Origin: Sclerotinia nivalis
Lineage: Eukaryota; Ascomycota; Leotiomycetes; Helotiales; Sclerotiniaceae
Direction: 5' to 3'
Assembly (NCBI GenBank): GCA_029531795.1
Contig: JAPEIS010000002.1
Span: 1,922,001-1,986,000 of the forward strand
Length of the DNA: 64,000 bases
The first letter of the stretch is position 1. Each line of letters opens with the position of its first letter. Shown piece by piece: positions 11,165 to 22,548 of the stretch. The notes beneath the pieces were generated by a model. That model was not told the DNA's origin, did not search any database, and saw nothing but the letters and a program-made list of their open reading frames with translations. A program made the position numbers and the translations under genes.

Positions 11165-12839
11165 TTCTCGATGTTTAGTCCCGTAGGACTAGTGATGGTG
11201 GTAAATTGTAAGGTCGGGATTCAGTTGTTTTTGTTGTTGGAATGAGGGCGAGTAGTCGGACAAAGCGAAGCTAGAGGAAGGGGAAATGGCATCAATTTCC
11301 GTTTCGTATTATATTATAGGAAGGTTCTATGACCATTCGAAGGGGAGTAGCGATGTAAATTATTGAGTGGATTAAATCTTGATAAAGAAGGTTCGAGGAT
11401 TGAGTTGGGTGGAAGCTTTTTTGGTTCCCAAGCAGCTTTCGGTCTTTCACTTACTTAATTGTACACCACCGCCGGCTTGTACACGCTACAACGCCATAGA
11501 AAGGCAACGCACGGGCCATGGGTCTACTTTATACTATAGCTAAAATAGAAAAGATCGAGTTAGAATTAGGGACTTGGAGTTGTCATAAATCAATCACATG
11601 TAGTTTATTATTCTTATTAATATTGGTATTGTTAAAATATCACATCAATTACTAAGTATACTAGGTAGTATATAGATCATTTATGAAACAGCTTTTTGTT
11701 TTTATTTAGATTTCTTTTATAAGAGATATTTTGAGTAACTGATTTTTTACATATCTATCTAGAGGAAGCTTATCTATGTTTTATGTTTTATGTTTTATGA
11801 AAGAAAGGTCTCATGAACAAGTTGACAATGTTTCAACGAGCCATCAACAACCTCACACTTTTCTTCCCATAATCCAACTGGAAAAGGTTACTAGGTAGGT
11901 ATTTTGGTTAGTATCTCAATGGAAGATGTTAGGGTTATCGCTACAACTACGGTTTTTATGTAGATCCCCTGCAAATCTCCAGCCTCCTCTTCCAAGAAAC
12001 GAAAACTAACTGGAGCCTCGCGGCTAATCGTGGCTAAAGATATCCAATAGATAGCATAGAATCATAGATAGAAGTCATAGATTATGAATTATCAAAAAAT
12101 CTCTTCCCTTTAGAATGACTCCTAAAAGTTCAAAAAGTCGGACAAGTGTCTTAGATCTTTATAAGACAAGATAAACTTAACATAACTGTTGAACCACTTT
12201 CTCTCCTTATCTGATGATTTTCATATTAGCATTATTGCTCCATCTCCCCATCCTCGACAATTCAAACTCGATATTTACACACACTACCAGTTAGTTGATT
12301 CTACTTGCTGCTCCCTGAACCTGGATAGTCCGTTCAAAAGGCGATCTCAAAAATAATAACTTCAACAACAACCCCATACACAAACAATATAACATTCAAA
12401 TCTCAACACATTAAATGCTCAGTATGGTAACCTTATACCAACAACACTTATTACGATCCTTCAACAAACAAATCTTCACTTGTACTCGAGTATTCAAAAA
12501 AGCCTTTCACATTGATTTATCTATCACGTATCCACATTCATCAATTTATGTATGGAGTATGGTACACTACCCATTTACACCGATATTTTGCCCCAATAAA
12601 AAAGATGCAAACGCATACACCCACTTCAAGCCTCACCAAAACAACCAATGGATAAGGCAAGGATTATTCTCGAAGCCGGGTACCTATACAGTAACAAGTT
12701 ACAACCAACTGTTTTATATCGACGTGTTTTCCTAGTGATGGCACTGGCTTTTGAAGATCAAATGATGTGGATTGTACTCCGTACAGAGGGGTCTCAGACA
12801 TTAATTTTGCCGTCATATCTTCCACTTCTGACTATGCAA

Positions 12840-13157
12840 GATGCTAAAATCATCCTGTCATGAAGAGGTATGGGGATAGCCACCATTCGAAATATTTTCC
12901 GAAGAAGATGCAGGTATGTTAGCCACAACGACTTTCGAATTCGAGTTCATGCATGTAGGTCCTGGACAAGTACGGGGGAAAGAGCCTCAAGGAGCATTGG
13001 TTATACTAGACGGTTAAGATGAGCGAACGCCTATGTTATTCAAGAAAGGTAGTCTCTTCATCCTTCAAGAGGGAAACCTGGAGAGGGATTTTCTAGAAGG
13101 TTGCTCTGAATTTACTTTAATCCTCGATTCTCTTCAATCGAATGCCGGAATTTGTTG
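12840..13157 (+). pseudogene. possible decayed coding segment
   Basis: One plus frame (ending at a TGA at about 13155) reads like protein but is broken by in-frame TAG (about 12876) and TAA (about 13016) codons. Between the stops it contains EIFSEEDAGMLATTTFEFEF, then MHVGPGQVRGKEPQGALVIL, and after the second stop MLFKKGSLFILQEGNLERDF. Overlapping short frames at 12415-12735 and 12648-12863 could be upstream parts. I recognise no family. It may also be chance, since no start, splice or homology evidence supports a gene. Confidence 0.25.
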
Positions 13158-14176
13158 ATTTACTCTTACCATTACGAATAAGTCGTCCCACCGAAGTTTA
13201 GATAAGACATGGAAAAGTCCCTCCCATCTTTGGATGATCCAGTCGGGAGAATCACACCAATTCGGAGTCATGTTTGGGTGAAAATGAGTATCGAGATGAC
13301 TTTTTCTTTTCTGCGAAGAGATTTTTGATCACTTCCATAGGTGGATGGTATGAGCTGGCATGGTGAGAAAATGTCCTTGCATTTCAAAAATGGTGTAGTG
13401 AGTGGATACTCAAAGAACTAATCCGGGGAAGAGAACCGAGAATGTAATGGGAATTCCCAAAAAGATAACCTAACTGGATGACGCCAAAATGATGTCTATA
13501 TTTAAAGTAGCTGTACCGAGTTAACCAAGATAGATCGGACGATTGTAGTCTTCTCACCCAAGTAGTTCTACACAAACTCTTCTTATAACCTTCGGCACAC
13601 ACACTTACCATCGTCGATGCCTCTATTACATGAGACTGCTTCAAGAAGAGCTAGACGCTGGATATCTGTATGTATTTAGCAGTACAGTACCGAGAGCACC
13701 AAGAAATGACGAACCGCTCAGGTGTTCCCCTCAAGCTCGAACATGAAGATCTTAGAATAGTGAGCTTAACCTACTAGGTAGGCAGGTAGGTATAAGGTAA
13801 TGAAGGTCGTACAGAGTTAGGTACCGGTACTTGAACTGATAATAAATTAGTAGATACCTACTCAGTCATAAAAGATCTTACTTACAATATTACGGTAACT
13901 AAAGTGACACCATGATGCAGAATCCAAAAGAGGCTCGATTTTTGGCTGATCATAGAAATTCCCCAGAAAACAATGCCCACGCCCACATGAAAATCCTTGC
14001 CCCACCTTCTTCGTGACTTTTGTTCTAGCTTTCAAAGTTCAACCTAAGATTACTACCATTTTCAAGCTTCGCGATTCAATGTTATCCATCTTCTTACAGT
14101 ACAACCTACGACTCTTCTTATGATTATACTTCAATTTATTTCCTATTGAAGTTTCAACCAACTCTACCTTTGTTCA

Positions 14177-14188
14177 CCCCCCCCCCCC
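14177..14188. repeat. 12-bp poly-C tract near the SNF4 start
   Basis: Twelve C in a row about 40 bp before the SNF4 ATG, in the probable 5' untranslated region or core promoter. Confidence 0.8.
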
Positions 14189-14229
14189 AATATCGATGTG
14201 CTCCCCACGAATTGTCCCGAGCATAATCC

Positions 14230-15623
14230 ATGTCTGATATGGCAGAAGAGATACGGCCAGCGGCGCCCAACCCCGCAGATTCCTTTACATTACAACCACC
14301 GGTTATCGCTAGACATGATCACGAGTCGCGCATAGCTCAACCTTCAACATTTCTTCTTCCAAGAGGGAAGGTCGCCGAGATGCATCAAGAAAGGCTGCAG
14401 GAGCAACCGCAGGAGGAAAAGCCGGAGGAAAAGCCGATGAGTGCGCTCGACAGGGACCAGCAGAAGGGTCTGGTAAGATAATTTCACCTATCGCTTGTTC
14501 TATCAGGATAGTCGTATAAAGTCATTTATGGGATAGTCGTGGGGGTTTGTACTTCGAGTACTACGCGGGGCTGACATACTTGATTCAACAGAAATCAATT
14601 CGAGATTTCCTCAAGCGCCGTACAAGTTACGATGTTCTACCTCTTTCCTTTCGACTCATCATCCTTAATACCGATTTACTGGTTAAGAAGAGCTTGACCA
14701 TTCTCCTACAAAATGGTACACAACAGCCCCAACCCTACCAGATTATACCCCATTGCTGATCTTTGGACCTTATAGGTATCGTTTCAGCCCCGCTATGGGA
14801 TTCTCACACCTCAACCTTTGCTGGTCTTCTTACGACTTCGGACTATATAAACGTTATCCAATATTACTGGCAGAATCCAGAAGCTCTCAATCAAATAGAT
14901 CAATTTAAATTGAGTAGCTTAAGAGGTAGAGTCCAAGATTTTAGATCGGTTGAGCATTAGGCTGAATTCATCACAGATATCGAAAAGGCAATTGGCGTAC
15001 TACCTTTGGAGACAGTGTCGGTACATCCTGCGCGACCTCTTTACGATGCTTGTCGCGAAATGTTACAAACCCGGGCCCGCCGTATCCCACTGGTTGATGT
15101 CGATGACGAAACGGGAAAAGAGATGGTGGTCAGTGTGATTACACAATATCGTATCCTGAAGTTTATTAGTGTCAATGTCGACGAGACGGGATTTTTGAAG
15201 AAAAGTGTATCGGACATCAAATTAGGAACGTATGGGGACCTACAAACCGCAAATATGGACACTCCAGTGATCGACGTCATACATATGATGGTCAAACACA
15301 GCATTTCGAGCGTTCCCATTGTTGACAAAGATTCGCGAGTACTTAATCTTTTCGAGGCTGTCGATGTAATCACGATTATCAAGGGTGGTGTATACGATGG
15401 TCTGACTTTAACTGTGGGAGAAGCTTTGGCGAATAGGGCAGAAGACTTTGCCGGGATTTATACTTGCAGTGAAGAAGACAGGTTGGATTCGATTTTTGAC
15501 ACGATTCGAAAATCCAGAGTGCATCGATTGGTGGTTATAGATGAAGAGCAGCATTTGAAGGGAGTGATCTCTTTATCAGATATTTTGCAGTATGTACTCC
15601 TACATGGAGAAGACGATGATTGA
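14230..15623 (+). CDS. SNF4: SNF1/AMPK gamma subunit (Snf4)
   Basis: Four exons: 14230-14472, 14592-14715, 14776-14925 and 14977-15623, giving 387 residues. This is the regulatory gamma subunit of the Snf1/AMP-activated kinase, which senses adenine nucleotides and controls carbon-source use. After a Pro/Glu/Gln-rich N-terminus (about 1-80), four CBS domains follow. The first carries [20 protein letters not shown] and the block [20 protein letters not shown]. Later blocks are [40 protein letters not shown] and [20 protein letters not shown]. The last lines end with [14 protein letters not shown]. The Arg and His/Ser-Asp positions typical of nucleotide pockets are present in the VHRLVV and SLSD motifs. 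Exon ends were set by phase and by the conserved joins [11 protein letters not shown] and SSLR-DIEKAIG. Catalytic alpha and beta subunits are not in the window. Confidence 0.95.
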
Positions 15624-16210
15624 GCCTGTCCGATATTGGCCATGATACTACGAGGATGGATAGGCGTTGCATAGCGATTTGGCGTACAGGCACAAACCTG
15701 ATCTCACTGGTCATTAAAATGGCCACAAATAGATGTGATTGGGCGATTTATTCATATTCGTTAATACCATTTTATCGGCTCGGACTAAGGATAATATGGC
15801 AAGTTTTGGGATTGGCTTGTGAATATTTTATGGATGATGGGCAGCATAGGACTTGCAATTCATAAATTTTACCCCCTTTAGAATGCTTCGACGGACTAAT
15901 GTGCATTTCAAACATAGCCGAGGACTTCAGATGATTCTAAGTGGATTCATCATTCCGGAATGAAGATTTCATTTTGCACTTACAGTGGTTCATTGTTGAG
16001 AATGGATAAGTTTAAGTCGCGGTTTCTTCTTTTGTCGTTAAAAGCTCATAGAGAATGCACCTAGTCTTTCTCTTAGTCTTTAAAGGGCAGGAACAATCTT
16101 CCTAGAAAGCCAATCTGCCATTTCTGCTGACACTAAAGAACACATCCCAAAAAATATTTACAAATGACAAGCAACAATTAAAGGTTGCTGGAAATCATCC
16201 AGCAATCAAA
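15624..16210. other. intergenic region, SNF4 to RhoGAP gene
   Basis: Both flanking genes are on the plus strand, so this holds the SNF4 3' end and the RhoGAP promoter. No gene or repeat of note is seen. Confidence 0.6.
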
Positions 16211-19200
16211 ATGCCAACTAACAGTTATCGTCTTAATTCAAGGGCATCATCAGCTACTTTATCCCTCAGGCGACAACAGCAAGAAGCACCTCTATTCATA
16301 GATGATGCAAGCATTGCTCAAAATTTACTACGAGGCCAAGTAATTCCTATCAGACGAGCATCCATCAGAGCATTTCCATCAGATCCAAATATTCCCTTAG
16401 GCTTATACGAAGATGGTCCTTCCCACACCGACGAGCCTCCCAATATCGGGCAGCAGCCTAGAATTCGACGTGGTCTTTGCAGTAGTAATACCTGGACTTC
16501 TTCAAGCGGCGGCGGCGAGTCTGAGAATGACGACTCGGATGATCGTACACATTTTATAGAGGAATTCAACCGACTGGCGGATAAGGTCTGCAAATAGTTT
16601 CATTGTGACATGACGAACAAAGCTAATGCTCCGTAGCACGGCGTACGAAAATTTATTCCAAGTGAATACGAGGACACTCCTGTAAGTTAACGCTTACATT
16701 CCATCACCTCAAGTGCTTATTAGATTTAGTGCATGGAAGATGGACCCGATAAACATGGTAACTGGCTATCCCGAAAGATCTTCAGACGGACATCCTCATC
16801 TCAGACGCCCGTTGTCAAGTCCAAGAAAGCGGAACGACGAGATCTCAAAAGAATGCGCAGCATTAGTGACTCTTTGCGATTGAAGGGCAGACGAGACTCA
16901 CTCAAAGATAGAGATTTGGTTGAACTTGTTCGTCTGTGTGGGTCAAGCCTATTATACCTTCCGGCCGAATATGCTCCGAGCAGCTTAACTTTACCAACTT
17001 GTATTCGTGCTACAGCACAATACTTGATACAGCATGGTATGTTTCGAATTACAATCCGGTATAATTTCTAAGTGCTGATTGATGTGCAGCTCCTACCACC
17101 CGAGGTGTCTTTCGTATACCGGGCTCCCAACACACAATCGGCCTCATTTATGAACACTACTGTTCTAAAGGAGACGAAGGACACATTGCGGGAACAGTAA
17201 GATGTCCGACTTTACCAGACCATATCGAGTGTGATGTGCACGACGTTGCATCTGCGTTCAAGAGATTTCTCTCTGGTATCCCTGGTGGTATTTTGGGATC
17301 ACTTCCACTGTTCGATGCTCTCGTATCTATCCAAACAAATCTTAGGGGTGATCCGGAGTTGACACGAACTAAGCATAGCAAGGTCCGAGCGAGACTTATT
17401 GCTTTGTCTATATCGACTTTAAGATCAACATATAGAAGAGAACTTATCTGTGCAGTCTTAGGACTGCTCTGTATGGTCGGTCGTGCAGCCGAAACGGCAC
17501 GAAGGGAAGATGATAGGGGCAGACCTCTCCCTACTTCGGATCTTATGGGCTACAAACCGTTAGGAGTTTGTTTCGGTCCCCTCCTTGTCGGTGATCTAAT
17601 GGATAACTACAATATCCGTTTAGCCAACGGCCACGGTAGCTTGGTTCTCACTCCTTTGAGTCCACCAAAAACTAAGAAGGAGAGGAAGAAATACAAAAGT
17701 GCAGAAGAGGGAGTCACTTTCAATAATACAGTTGACAAAATCAAGGTTGCCTGCGAAATTATGGAGATGCTCATCACGCATTGGCGTGATATAGTTCGTC
17801 ATATGAAGAACCTAGACGCCCTCACAGCAGTTGATGGATGCAAAAGTCTAGGTCTCCGGGGTAGAAAACCACCTATGTTACGCCCTTCAATGTCGGAGTC
17901 CTTCTCCTTGCGGAGGCCTCCCGACTGGACTTATGACAAACCCGACAGGAATATTGACAGGAGTCAATCTCCAACGCCTCCACAGCGTAAGCTTTCGCCT
18001 CGTTCATGTCCAGTGCATATCGATACATTGGGTAACCGCGGGGAGATTACGCAACAGCGAGCACTTGACGACTCCGCTCATTCCTCGCAGCTAGATCCCT
18101 TATTAGTCACAAAGCAACGATCACGTCAACGATTGTTACCGGGAGAAGCTCTTAAGAACGCAAAATCTACGAGTGCTCTTTCGGCGGCTTTGGTACAAGA
18201 GCATCCCGATGAAAACGACTTTGAAGATAGTAAGCTGAGTTTCATGCAAACTCCACAAAGTGGTGGGCCACCCCCTTCTACAAGAAATGGGAAAGGAAAT
18301 GATCAAAAGAGCCCAGCTGTTGAACATACTAGTGGACGTCATGTCAAAGGTATTGTTCGGAGTTTCGAAAGCGAATCAACTGAAGCTGAGGTTCTGTTGC
18401 CTGACACAGATTCCAAAGATTTTGGTCATGATAAGACACCTAAAGCACAATCAATTAGACAATCACCAGATAGGCATTCCAAGGAGACGAAGACGACCAG
18501 TTCATCTGCTCTCTTGCATGATAACAATCGAAAATCTGTGCAAGGCTCTTCGTCAACTTATCGGAATAACCCACCCAGCAAAGATAATCATATCAGATTC
18601 GCGCCCAGTACATCCCATGTTCATGAGAGCAAGGATCTTCGGAGATTTCAAGGTTTTACAAGTTCTGATCCCTCGAAGGGAAATAGTCCTATCGATCCAC
18701 TTTCTCGAGTTTCACATGAGGATGACTTGGCATCCTTAGCTGTTCTGGGACAGGCTCTGGAATCGCCTGACTTGTCAATGAAATCAGTAAAGTCTACAGA
18801 AAAATTTGAGAAGTCAACAAAACATGATTCTGGGGTAGACTTTCATGAGAGAACGGAAGCTGAGAAACCTAATACACCAAACTTTTCACGCCCTCAAGCA
18901 CCTCGCAACAATGTTTCCGATACACCAAAGTCTACAATAATACATAGGCACGACGGCCAGTCCAGCAGTAAAAGTAATTTCTCACAAAAGACTGGTTCTG
19001 CTGCACCTCTCGTTACAACATTAGTGGAGCCTAAAGTCACGCAGGCGAAAGTAAAACGTCCTCATGAAACTGCTTCGCCAGCCACCTTGTCAAAAGTGGC
19101 TTCGATCAGAGACATGTTCCGGAAGCGAAAATCCGAGAGTCGTTCGTCAAAATCAAGTGAAGATCACCACAAGAGTGAACCTTCTAGGCCAGTCATAGAG

Positions 19201-20421
19201 CATCATGCAGAACCCCGTTCACGGAAGATTCCCACTCCCGAGCCCACTAGCACGCCCAAGAAGGTCAGCGTCAGGGCCATGGCAGAAAAATTCGACACCG
19301 TGAAGGCAACACCTCCCCCACCAATATCACCAACTCCAGCTAAATCTGCTCGACCAGCAGCCACAACATCTGTCGACAATCGAAGAGGCGGTGGTGTTAT
19401 TTCACCTTATACCATCAATCCGCCACCATCACCATCAAGATCAATTGCATCCATTAAATCTGGAAAGTCTATTCGGTCTTTCCGCAATGCCGGTTTAGCC
19501 CAACGATTTCAGCAAATTCAAGAACAGTCATCGCCTACCAAGATACCAGCTCCAAAGAGAGTTTTGAGAGATTTCGTACCAGAATCTACCTCACCTAAAG
19601 CTATAATTGAGGATTCTCACGAGGACTCTGTATCTTCATTGAAACTACCACTTTCTACTTCCAACTCGCTTTCTGTTCCACTTAAGCCAGTGGGACATCA
19701 ACCACCTATACCAAATCGAACAGCTGGAATGGATGGTGCATATAGTAGTATTGGTAGCTCAGACACCCTAGCTCTAACGTCGTCCGAGTTTGAAGCTGCA
19801 CATAAATTTCTACATTCGCAATCGCTACTTGCTCATGATGCAACGCTTTCGAAGAATACACTGACTCGCGGGAATACAGTCTTACACTCGCAAATACGCA
19901 GTCTTCAACAGCAGGTAAATGAGAAGACTGAACAAGTACGGCATTTACAACGAATGGTTGAAATGAGGTCGATTTCTGATACTGAGCATATTAGTCTGGC
20001 GGAGCAGCTGAGAGAAGCAAGGGAGGAAGTGGAGACGTGGAGAAGAAGGGCAGAAGGAGCAGAGAGAAAGTTGGAATTGATGGATATTATCGGTACTAGA
20101 AACAATGCAAGGATGGAAGAGCAGCGGGGGCTGAGTTACCAGACTAGAGATGTTCAAGCTGGGGATGCTATTGGTATGCATGGACGGGGATATAGTGTTG
20201 ATGGCGGCATGAGGAGAATTATTTTGAAAAGAAGGATGGTTGATACGATGAGCTCAGAGGATAGTACTGAAAGTAATGGTACTGTTGTTAGAGAGAGGAG
20301 TAGAAGGGACGAGGATGGCAGTGAGATTGATATGGACATTATTTCTGTTCAGGGTGGACATAATAATTGGGCAAGTCAGACACTTTCTATTATGGATGGT
20401 CTTAAAAGTTGGGAGAATTGA
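16211..20421 (+). CDS. RhoGAP-domain protein (Rho GTPase activator)
   Basis: Four exons: 16211-16585, 16637-16681 (a 45-nt exon), 16730-17036 and 17090-20421, giving 1352 residues. The RhoGAP domain spans about residues 200-425. It starts in exon 3 and has the arginine-finger segment TTRGVFRIPGSQ (Arg251) at the start of exon 4. The core helix DVASAFKRFLSGIPGGILG and the LGVCFGPLLVGD block follow. RhoGAP proteins stimulate GTP hydrolysis by Rho/Rac/Cdc42 GTPases and so control polarity, actin and wall synthesis. Residues about 430-1180 are long, Ser/Pro-rich and disordered-looking, with KVASIRDMFRKRKSESRSSK and PTPEPTSTPKKVSVRAMAEKF. A coiled coil (about 1230-1290, SLQQQVNEKTEQVRHLQRMV) lies near the C-terminus. 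I cannot name the yeast counterpart or the specific GTPase. Confidence 0.88.
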
Positions 20422-20634
20422 TGAGTCGTATTTATGTTCTGGAAGTTTTATTTTGGTAATGGGCAGGCAAGATGGTAAAGGAGAGGGGGTGTAGCAGTTA
20501 TGGGTGATGTTTTTACAATGCTTCTTGTTTTTATTTTTGTATTATATCCTTATGTTGTTGAGATGAGAAGAGTGGAGGTGGAGAGTTGGCAAATATTATT
20601 CGGATGAGACGAGAGTTTAGATATTCATTTATAG

Positions 20635-20672
20635 ATAGGTAGGTAGGTACTAGGTAGGTAGGTAGGTAGGTA
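20635..20672. repeat. TAGG microsatellite
   Basis: Tandem TAGG units interrupted once by TACTAGG, just after the RhoGAP gene. Confidence 0.85.
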
Positions 20673-21004
20673 ATGAATAGAATGGAACGCCAGGCCAGCT
20701 AATAGTCTTTTACATATAGATACAGTATTCACTTTGGTGTTTTTGATATGCTCTCATTTCATGATTCTTCACTATTTAGTTTCTGGTGGCGCTAATTGGG
20801 TTCTGGTTTACCTTTGACTTTTCGAATTTTTTGAATTTTCTGAATTTTCAAGCCTGGAGAGAGTGAAAATTGAAAATTGAATTGTGGGAGATTTGGGATT
20901 TAAGATTGATCTTTCAATTTATTCGACGGTTGATCATGACAACGCAATAACGGAATTACACGGCGCGATAATACAATATAATACGACACAATATAATACA
21001 AGAG

Positions 21005-21041
21005 AGGAGAAAGGAGGAAGGAGAAAGGAGAAAGGAGAAAA
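21005..21041. repeat. GGAGAAA purine repeat
   Basis: Consecutive GGAGAAA/GGAGGAA units on the plus strand, in the upstream region of the gene starting at 21555. Confidence 0.8.
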
Positions 21042-21554
21042 GGTGTATAAGAGATAGATATTTGAATTGTAGCTAGCGCGCTTTGTGGCTAGTGATTACA
21101 GTGATCTTGTAATTACGGGGTTTGTATTACGGTTTTTTATACTAGGGTTTTTGTACTACCGTCTTGCATATCTGGATTCTGGGAGTCTGGACTCTGAAGT
21201 GTTGAAGTGTTGATTACAGAACGAATAAGTGAGAAGGATTTTTAACGGAAGAGAAGAAGTTAGCGAAAAGGAAAAGGAAAAGAAGAGGAATAGGAAGAGA
21301 GTGCTTGGTATTCTTGTATCGGCACGGATATTAATCTTGAAATCGGAGCTGGTGTTAATACGGATATCAACACCTCAATACCAACACGACCTCCATCATC
21401 CACCATAACTGCAAGTCCAAGTATTGTCGATCTTGCAACTTACGATTTTACAACTTTACGACTTTCCGGCTCTGTAACTGGGAAATTTATCATCCGCAGT
21501 ATACACACAGCATACGAAGACATCATTCATACAACAAGATAATCAAAAAATACA

Positions 21555-22548
21555 ATGTCGGCAAAAGACATCCATAGGAGTGATGGTCAGATGTCAGACC
21601 ATGGAATTCCACCGTTTAGATCCTACTCGGAGAATGTGGGTTTGGGAGTACGATCAGAAAGACATGTTAGGGGAGAGTGGAATAAAGAGCAATTGGAGTT
21701 TATGGAAATATTGAGGAGAGAGAAAGTCGAGAGAGATGGATATGGAGAGGGTGGTGAGGGTGGAGAGGAAAAGGGTGATGACGGGAAGGGTAATAAGGTG
21801 AAAGAATGGATTAACTGGGAAAGATGGGGACTTAGCATTGGTTTTGGTATGTTCATTTCTTTCTTTTCCCTCAACTTTGATCAGAATCCCAACCAGCAAT
21901 CTTACATATCCCACAATCCAAAAACTACCACTCTTACCACATACCTCTACTCATTAACCACACTAACCAGACCCCATAGTCCTCTTCAATCTCTTCTTCG
22001 CTCTCCCCCTCGCATACCTCATCGCCAAATACACAGTCTCATCCCCATGGCAGTGGATAACCTTCATACTATCTCATCATGTAATGTTAGCTGCTGGCTA
22101 TGAAATAACAATGGATATTAGAGATCGAATGATTAGGGAAGAGGAAGAGAAAATGGAATTGGAGAAATGGGATGAAGTGGTCCGAAAATTAGAGGGTGCT
22201 TTGAGGGATTCTAGGCGGGGAAGGTTGGTGTTGGGGAGGGTGGAGAGTGGATTGATGGGGATGTGGGAGAGAGAAGGGGAGGAGAAGGAAAAGGAGAGGA
22301 GATTTAGGAGGGAGAAAGATAATGATAGTGAACTTGCGCGAGAGGCAGTGGATAGGAAGTTGGAACAGATGGAGGATGCGAGGCGCAGCGGATTGATGAT
22401 TGATAGGGGGCTTTGGGTGGCGTTGAAGAGGAAACAGCTTGATTTTGATAAGGTGGCTCATCATTGGTCGGATTGGAGGATTGATGGTAGATGGAGGGGG
22501 AAGGATTGGTGGGAATTGTGTGAGGTGGAGGGAGTTTTGGGAGGGTGA
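21555..22548 (+). CDS. uncharacterised membrane protein with charged C-terminal helix
   Basis: Two exons (21555-21846 and 21980-22548) give 286 residues. The intron starts GTATGT and ends CCCATAG, and splicing joins WERWGLSIGFG to VLFNLFFALPLAYLIAKYTV. Residues about 90-115 form one membrane helix, and about 120-140 (WQWITFILSHHVMLAAGY) a second. A long Glu/Lys/Arg-rich helix follows (EITMDIRDRMIREEEEKMEL and on). The N-terminal 85 residues are hydrophilic with Gly/Glu repeats. I do not recognise the family. The unspliced frame would stop soon after the intron, and exon 2 alone opens with a hydrophobic coding-like stretch, so the spliced model is favoured. The end of the protein (WRGKDWWELCEVEGVLGG) is Trp-rich. 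Confidence 0.7.

Larger units (their letters stand above)
11165..14229. other. 3.1 kb divergent intergenic region (VAC8 / SNF4)
   Basis: It contains both promoters. About 11560-11800 is AT-rich with a TTTTATG triplication near 11776. The segment 12415-13160 has several short open frames and is treated separately as a possible decayed gene. A TAGGTAGG-type microsatellite lies near 13770-13795. The last 250 bp before SNF4 are pyrimidine-rich. Confidence 0.6.
20422..21554. other. intergenic region with microsatellites
   Basis: It contains the 3' end of the RhoGAP gene and the promoter of the next gene. It has a TAGG repeat (20635-20672), an AATATAATAC-type repeat near 20975-21000 and a purine-rich GGAGAAA repeat (21005-21041). 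No gene was recognised. Confidence 0.6.
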
